A stretch of DNA of 8,714 bases, from positions 1-8,714 of the forward strand of contig DYBQ01000097.1 in the NCBI GenBank assembly GCA_019418545.1, written 5' to 3'. Below the pieces are notes generated by a model that was not told the origin of the DNA, made no database searches, and was given only the letters and a program-made list of their open reading frames with translations. Positions 6,097-8,714 of the stretch are shown piece by piece. Origin of the DNA: Clostridiales bacterium (GTDB lineage Bacteria; Bacillota; Clostridia; Oscillospirales; Acutalibacteraceae). Position numbers and translations under genes: made by a program. The number at the start of each line of letters is the position of its first letter. Within the stretch, counting starts at the first letter, position 1.

Positions 6097-6130
6097 TTTA
6101 TACCATCAAGTGTAGTAACAATGGTATAAA
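6097..6130. promoter_or_regulatory. Perfect 10-bp dyad with extended -10, candidate autoregulatory operator
   Basis: TTTATACCAT (6097-6106) and ATGGTATAAA (6121-6130) form a perfect inverted repeat with a 14-nt spacer. On the minus strand the proximal arm reads TGGTATAAA, an extended -10 box placing the transcript start near 6090, about 16 nt from the ATG at 6074. No good -35 is visible. The centre-to-centre distance of 24 bp, about two helical turns, suits a dimeric or tetrameric regulator. Confidence 0.5.
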
Positions 6131-6131
6131 A

Positions 6132-6154
6132 TCCTTTCGGTCTTCCCAAAAGGA
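6132..6154 (-). terminator. Probable weak terminator after the YvlB-like/small-protein operon
   Basis: Minus strand: TCCTTTTGG, loop GAAGA, CCGAAAGGA, then TTTTATA: a 9-bp stem with one G-U pair and a short U-tract. It lies 14 nt beyond the stop at 6169 and just upstream of the next regulator's operator. The plus strand also has a T-run a few bases beyond the stem. Confidence 0.5.
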
Positions 6155-6168
6155 ATGAATTTTTTTGT

Positions 6169-6417
6169 TTACAGGCGGACTGTCACCTTTTCCCCTTGGG
6201 CGGTAACAACCTCCACCAGATTGATTTTTTTTCGATTCTTTTTACAGGCTCGAATTTGCTGTGCGGCCCGCTGCAAATCCTCTTTGGAAAGGCCAATTTC
6301 CCTCTTTCCTTTTTGCAAAGCCCACGCCGCTATGGAAACCGCCCCACGGCTGCACAACAGGCGGGTGGGAAAAATGAGAAAGAACCGAAATTTTCCGGAA
6401 CGAACATATACCCTCAT
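6169..6417 (-). CDS. Small protein coupled to the XRE/YvlB-like regulator
   Basis: 82-aa basic protein. Visible parts: a beta-like N-terminus (MRVYVRSGKFRFFLIFPTRLL, 1-21), a mildly hydrophobic stretch (AVSIAAWAL, 26-34), a helix (SKEDLQRAAQQIRACKKNRKK, 44-64), and a final strand motif LVEVVTAQGEKVTVRL (67-82). That ending matches the LVEVESAEGDIVHIVVE ending of the gene just upstream, so the two proteins likely share a small C-terminal fold. The ATG lies 1 nt after the upstream stop codon (TAA-C-ATG), with GGTGG about 6 nt ahead, so translational coupling is expected. As I recall, similar short partners follow comparable regulators in other Clostridia, but I cannot verify this here. The function is unknown; it may be a binding partner of the regulator. 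A longer frame from 6432 is less likely because it would overlap the upstream gene. Confidence 0.7.
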   Translation of the reverse strand: MRVYVRSGKFRFFLIFPTRLLCSRGAVSIAAWALQKGKREIGLSKEDLQRAAQQIRACKKNRKKINLVEVVTAQGEKVTVRL

Positions 6418-6418
6418 G

Positions 6419-6910
6419 TTATTCCACCACAATATGAACGATATCGCCTTCTGCGCTCTCCACTTCCACCAGTTCGCCGATTACGCCGCTTTCTACCAGC
6501 TCCAAAATCTGTCCAAAATCAATGTTTTTCAACTGCTCATTTCCTGTTACCTGAGGAATTTTTGCGCCGATTTCCAGCCCAACCCGAATCAGCTCCATCG
6601 GCAGATTTACCCGCACTTTATCCCCCTGTGCAGAATCTACCACTACTTTCAATGTCTGCTGTTTCAAATCCGGTTTCTGCTCCGCCGGAATCATCCGCAC
6701 CTGCTGCACCGGTTCCGCCGAGAGCAGCTCATCGGTGGTCACTTCCAAAATCTTTGCCAGCGGTACCAGCAGTTGAATATCCGGGCACGCAGCATCATTT
6801 TCCCATTTGGAAACGGCCTGAGGCGATACCCCTAACTTTTCCGAAAGCTCCTCCTGTGTCAGCCCTTTTGCTTTTCTGTAAAACGCGATTTTTCTTCCGA
6901 TACTTTCCAT
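6419..6910 (-). CDS. XRE HTH regulator with YvlB-like C-terminal domain
   Basis: 163-aa protein. The N-terminal Cro/CI HTH (about 3-63) has IGRKIAFYRKAKGLTQEELSEKLGVSPQAVSKWENDAACPDIQLLVPLAKILEVTTDELL, a classic form with recognition helix SPQAVSKWE. After a linker (70-85) comes a domain of about 77 residues (86-163): TLKVVVDSAQGDKVRVNLPMELIRVGLEIG, a variable turn, ILELVESGVIGELVEVESAEGDIVHIVVE. This resembles the SHOCT-like/YvlB N-terminal domain of Firmicute envelope-stress proteins; the match is from memory of that pattern. The start at 6910 is set by AAGGA 7 nt upstream; the frame is open far upstream, but that part is antisense-like overlap with the flavoprotein gene. It is translationally coupled to the 82-aa gene downstream. 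The promoter is probably the TACAAT at 6941-6946, set among GGTTGA repeats. Confidence 0.87.
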   Translation of the reverse strand: MESIGRKIAFYRKAKGLTQEELSEKLGVSPQAVSKWENDAACPDIQLLVPLAKILEVTTDELLSAEPVQQVRMIPAEQKPDLKQQTLKVVVDSAQGDKVRVNLPMELIRVGLEIGAKIPQVTGNEQLKNIDFGQILELVESGVIGELVEVESAEGDIVHIVVE

Positions 6911-6927
6911 AAAGTATTCCTTCTTTT

Positions 6928-7030
6928 GGTTGATACCTTTATTGTACCGGTTTTTCACCAAATCAGAAGGGACTCCCGGTTGAACTCTCTCAACCAATGG
7001 TTGATTCGGTTGTAAACCGCTGGTTGTAAA
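6928..7030. promoter_or_regulatory. Cluster of GGTTGA/TCAACC motifs upstream of the XRE/YvlB-like gene
   Basis: GGTTGA occurs at 6928-6933, 6978-6983 and 6999-7004, with TCAACC at 6990-6995. The last pair forms a 15-nt palindrome (TCAACCA-A-TGGTTGA, 6990-7004), and TCAACC can pair instead with the copy at 6978. GGTTGTAAA is directly repeated (7008-7016 and 7022-7030). A likely -10 TACAAT (minus strand, 6941-6946) lies among them; its -35 is poor, which would fit a regulated promoter. Confidence 0.45.
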
Positions 7031-7055
7031 GCCTTTTTTCCCTTTTCCAACCCCT

Positions 7056-7511
7056 TTATCCATTGGCTGTGTTCCCATATTCCTCCGCAAAATCCAGATC
7101 ATAGCGGGTACCATGGGAAAACAGCACGCCCCGGGTAAGCCGGATGCACAGAATACAGGTGTTTTCATCCTCGAAATCATTATGCCCGTTGTTAATCCAG
7201 GAAGCAAATGCCCACTGTAATTTTTCTGCAATGCTTTTGTTTTCTTCCTTGCAAAACCATCCCAGATTGATTCCCTGACCATGAGCGGTAAACCAGTCGC
7301 CGCAAACTGCCACGTTGGGATTTTTGCGAAGTTGAGCCATTTTATTAGACAGCCCATAGGTAATGATATAGAAGGCTCCGTCTTCATAGTAGGCATTCAC
7401 AGTACGGACATAGGGCATTTCGCCGTCAACGGTAGCTACTGAAAGCAGTGTATCATGGCCAAATCGCTCCTGCATAATTTCTTTTGCTTCCTGCGGAAAG
7501 TTGTTTTTCAT
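7056..7511 (-). CDS. Pyridoxamine 5'-phosphate oxidase-like FMN-binding protein
   Basis: 151-aa protein of the PNPOx-like split-barrel fold. Visible pattern: an N-terminal helix (FPQEAKEIMQERFG), then strands LLSVATVDGEMPYVRTVNAYYEDGAFYIITYGLSNKMAQLRKNPNVAVCGDW (22-72), typical of this family, where the T-V-D-G-x-P-x-V and K-x-x-Q-L-x-x-N-P-x-V-A-V segments bind FMN and form the barrel. The C-terminal half is diverged (WAFASWINNGHNDFEDENTCILCIRLTRGVLFSHGTRYDLDF). Members range from flavin oxidoreductases to heme- or F420-binding proteins; without the substrate residues of true PdxH this should not be called a B6 biosynthesis enzyme. The ATG at 7511 follows GGGGGAG by 6-7 nt. It is expressed from its own promoter, overlapping the GH25 terminator. 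No terminator separates it from the regulator downstream. Confidence 0.87.
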   Translation of the reverse strand: MKNNFPQEAKEIMQERFGHDTLLSVATVDGEMPYVRTVNAYYEDGAFYIITYGLSNKMAQLRKNPNVAVCGDWFTAHGQGINLGWFCKEENKSIAEKLQWAFASWINNGHNDFEDENTCILCIRLTRGVLFSHGTRYDLDFAEEYGNTANG

Positions 7512-7535
7512 ATTTCTCTCCCCCTTTTTAAGGCC

Positions 7536-7564
7536 ATTGTATCACGCAAAAAAGAAAATCACAA
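7536..7564 (-). promoter_or_regulatory. Promoter of the flavoprotein gene, overlapping a terminator
   Basis: Minus strand: -35 TTGTGA (7559-7564), 17-nt spacer, extended -10 TGATACAAT (TACAAT at 7536-7541). Transcription would start near 7529, about 18 nt before the ATG at 7511. The -35 lies inside the stem of the GH25 terminator. Confidence 0.65.
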
Positions 7565-7594
7565 GCAAAGGCACATTCCTTTGCTTGTGATTTT
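7555..7594 (-). terminator. Intrinsic terminator after the GH25 gene
   Basis: Perfect 17-bp stem (7555-7571 with 7578-7594, core TCACAAGCAAAGG/CCTTTGCTTGTGA) with a 6-nt loop. On the minus strand it ends in TTTTCTTTTTTG. It lies 12 nt beyond the stop at 7607. Confidence 0.92.
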
Positions 7595-7606
7595 TAATTG
7601 AATTTT

Positions 7607-8371
7607 TTATTTGCCATAATTAGAAAATTCTTCCCGAGTGCCATAAAAGACATTCATATCAATATATTTTTCTTTCCCCTCATACCCCTCTAACTGCTCC
7701 CGATTGGTGTATTGCCAAAACGTCCATTGCCTGTTGTCTGAAAGGGAAGGCTTTGTAATTACATTCCGAATCCAGATATCATATTCCTCATAACTTCCGG
7801 AAAGATACATGGAATAGGATTTTTCCGTTGCATAAATAATAGGTTTCTGAGCATAATGTTGTTCCAGCTTTTTCAGCATAATATCCAGCTGTTCCCGCAC
7901 CTGTTTTGGCTGTGCTGGATTTTTTTCCTTATCCCCATAAAATTCCAAATCAATCACAGGCGGAAGCATATTGTTTATTTTCTCTACGGTAGAAATAAAA
8001 TGTTCTGCCTGAGCCTCTCCACTGCTGTCATAGCTAAAAAAATGATAAGCTCCAATCCGCAGCTGTGTATTTTGTGCCTGTTCATAGTTATAAGAAAAGC
8101 AAGGGTCTACCCACGAACTGCCTTCGGTTGCTTTCATAAAGACAAAGGATAAATTTTGAGAGGACAGAGTTTCCCAATCGATTTTTCCCTGATACGAGGA
8201 TACATCGACTCCTCTAACAGGGTACTCTGCCAAAGAGGGATTATTGAAAAGGATAATTCCATTCCACAAAAGCCAAAACAGCATCCCAATAAGAACCAGT
8301 ATCGCCCCTACTATACTAAATACCCAAATAACAATTGTCTTTTTACGCGGTGTGTTTTTATCGGTATCCAT
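7607..8371 (-). CDS. Membrane-anchored GH25 family lysozyme
   Basis: 254-aa glycoside hydrolase family 25 enzyme (N-acetylmuramidase) that cuts the MurNAc-GlcNAc bond of peptidoglycan. A short basic cytoplasmic tail (about 1-11) precedes one strong membrane helix (about 12-36), with no signal-peptidase site evident, so the enzyme is probably tethered outside the membrane. The GH25 domain spans about 52-247: RGVDVSSYQGKIDWETL with catalytic-site Asp56, FVFMKATEGSSWVDP, GAYHFFSYDSSGEAQAEHF, the active-site PPVIDLEFYG with Asp141 and Glu143, KPIIYATEKSYSMYL, and WTFWQYTNREQLEGYEGKEKYIDMNVF. All expected acidic residues are present, so it should be active. There is no cell-wall-binding repeat. 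The ATG at 8371 follows AAGG by 10 nt. It lies directly behind the tRNA operon terminator with little room for a promoter. It is not next to a holin, so a phage origin is unlikely. Confidence 0.94.
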   Translation of the reverse strand: MDTDKNTPRKKTIVIWVFSIVGAILVLIGMLFWLLWNGIILFNNPSLAEYPVRGVDVSSYQGKIDWETLSSQNLSFVFMKATEGSSWVDPCFSYNYEQAQNTQLRIGAYHFFSYDSSGEAQAEHFISTVEKINNMLPPVIDLEFYGDKEKNPAQPKQVREQLDIMLKKLEQHYAQKPIIYATEKSYSMYLSGSYEEYDIWIRNVITKPSLSDNRQWTFWQYTNREQLEGYEGKEKYIDMNVFYGTREEFSNYGK

Positions 8372-8403
8372 GTTTTTTCATCCTTCAGCTAAAATTAAAA
8401 ATA

Positions 8404-8443
8404 AAAAAAGCCTCGAATACGGCTTACGTATCGAGGCTTTTTT
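8404..8443 (-). terminator. Intrinsic terminator of the tRNA operon
   Basis: 13-bp stem (8404-8416 with 8431-8443, core GCCTCGA/TCGAGGC), one bulged A, four more pairs (TACG/CGTA) and a 5-nt loop. On the minus strand it ends in a long T-rich tract. It begins 4 nt after the encoded CCA of tRNA-Val. Confidence 0.92.
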
Positions 8444-8446
8444 ATT

Positions 8447-8523
8447 TGGTGGACACAAGGGGACTCGAACCCATGACCTCTCGCGTGTGAGGCGAGCGCT
8501 CTAACCAGCTGAGCTATGCGTCC
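8447..8523 (-). tRNA. tRNA-Val (anticodon CAC)
   Basis: 77 nt including an encoded CCA. Acceptor GGACGCA/TGTGTCC, D-arm GCTCAGCTGGTTAGAGC, anticodon stem CTCGC/GCGAG with loop CTCACAC giving anticodon CAC (reads GUG), T-loop TTCGAGT. The acceptor has one G-U-type pair. The T-stem ATGGG/CCCCT contains one T-C mismatch at its second pair; all else is canonical. It is the last gene of the operon. Confidence 0.93.
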
Positions 8524-8530
8524 TTATTTT

Positions 8531-8559
8531 GAAACCTCCGAGAAATTCTCGGAGGTTTC
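8531..8559. other. Strong hairpin between tRNA-Glu and tRNA-Val
   Basis: Near-perfect inverted repeat GAAACCTCCGAGA/TCTCGGAGGTTTC (13 bp, 3-nt loop) in the 39-nt spacer. There is no U-tract on the minus strand (TTTCAAAATAAGG follows), so it is not a standard intrinsic terminator. It may be a processing site or a leaky terminator lowering tRNA-Val yield. Confidence 0.6.
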
Positions 8560-8562
8560 GTT

Positions 8563-8637
8563 TGGTGACCCGGACGAGATTCGAACTCGTGAACCCGCCG
8601 TGAAAGGGCGGTGTCTTAACCGCTTGACGACCGGGCC
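8563..8637 (-). tRNA. tRNA-Glu (anticodon TTC)
   Basis: 75 nt with encoded CCA. Acceptor GGCCCGG/CCGGGTC (one G-U pair), anticodon stem CCGCC/GGCGG with loop CTTTCAC giving TTC (reads GAA/GAG), T-arm ACGAG/CTCGT with loop TTCGAAT. Only 3 nt separate it from the tRNA-Met CCA end, so the two are cut from one precursor. Confidence 0.96.
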
Positions 8638-8640
8638 ATT

Positions 8641-8714
8641 TGGTAGCGGCAAATGGATTCGAACCATCGACACTTCGGGTATGAACCGAATGCTCTAGCC
8701 AACTGAGCTATGCC
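8641..8714 (-). tRNA. tRNA-Met (anticodon CAT, elongator), cut by window edge
   Basis: The 3' end with encoded CCA is at 8641. Anticodon stem TTCGG/CCGAA with loop TTCATAC gives CAT. The 3' acceptor strand TGCCGCT requires a 5' strand AGCGGCA; the window ends after its last four bases, so 3 nt are missing. Pairing at position 1-72 and the lack of three G-C pairs in the anticodon stem indicate the elongator form, similar to that of B. subtilis. Confidence 0.93.

Noticed and set aside
5104..6910. Prophage immunity region or toxin-antitoxin locus
   Set aside because: Several small HTH genes are present, but no integrase, antirepressor, toxin-like partner or att repeats are seen in the window.
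6155..6912. Two long plus-strand open frames opposite the regulator operon
   Set aside because: They are antisense to well-supported genes, rich in His/Pro/Arg/Cys, with no recognisable domain; mirror frames.
6911..7396. Long N-terminal extension of the XRE/YvlB-like protein
   Set aside because: It overlaps the flavoprotein gene on the same strand in another frame, has no domain character, and a proper ribosome site and HTH start occur at 6910.
7607..8371. GH25 as a phage endolysin
   Set aside because: It has an N-terminal membrane anchor, no wall-binding repeats, and no holin or phage genes nearby; a host autolysin-type enzyme fits better.
8244..8698. Plus-strand frames ending in GTRTHDL and WIRTIDTSGMNR-type sequences
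   Set aside because: These are antisense translations of the tRNA genes, a well-known source of false protein predictions.

Overview
The window reads as chromosomal DNA of a low-to-moderate GC, endospore-forming Firmicute of the class Clostridia, most like the gut Lachnospiraceae/Oscillospirales. The grounds are a SleB-type spore cortex hydrolase, a stand-alone LUD-domain protein of clostridial type, AGGAGG-like ribosome sites, sigma-A promoters with TATAAT/TACAAT boxes, and tRNAs with encoded CCA. The genus cannot be fixed from sequence reading alone. I see no integrase, transposase, CRISPR array, toxin-antitoxin pair or recognisable defence operon.

Layout. 188-874 (+): sleB. It converges on a LUD-domain protein (960-1631, -) across a perfect 17-bp bidirectional terminator. 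Next on the minus strand come a probable two-gene unit (lipoprotein 2258-2797, then a two-TM DUF3592-like protein 1730-2224) with its own promoter and terminator, a MATE efflux pump (2917-4296) and a SLOG-like Rossmann protein (4512-4985). From 5104 to 6910 lies a regulator island: two plus-strand XRE regulators, a convergent minus-strand XRE regulator that is a paralog of the first, and a minus-strand XRE regulator with a YvlB-like C-terminal domain, coupled to a small protein with a matching C-terminal motif. Then come a PNPOx-fold flavoprotein (7056-7511) and a membrane-anchored GH25 lysozyme (7607-8371). The right edge is a minus-strand tRNA operon, Met(CAT, cut by the edge)-Glu(TTC)-Val(CAC), with a strong terminator.

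How the genes work together. These are mostly independent short transcription units, not one pathway. Two genes act on peptidoglycan: SleB in germination and GH25 in lysis or remodelling. MATE is likely drug or metabolite export. The four XRE proteins have dyad symmetries in or next to their promoters, which suggests autoregulation.

Most noteworthy: (i) the MATE gene has a near-consensus promoter (TTGACA-17-TACAAT), then a strong intrinsic terminator, then the Shine-Dalgarno and ATG, which is the layout of a transcription attenuator; (ii) the XRE/YvlB-like protein and its 82-aa partner, joined as TAA-C-ATG, share a C-terminal LVEV..A.G..V motif and lie behind a dense cluster of GGTTGA/TCAACC motifs. 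No exotic system is evident beyond these.
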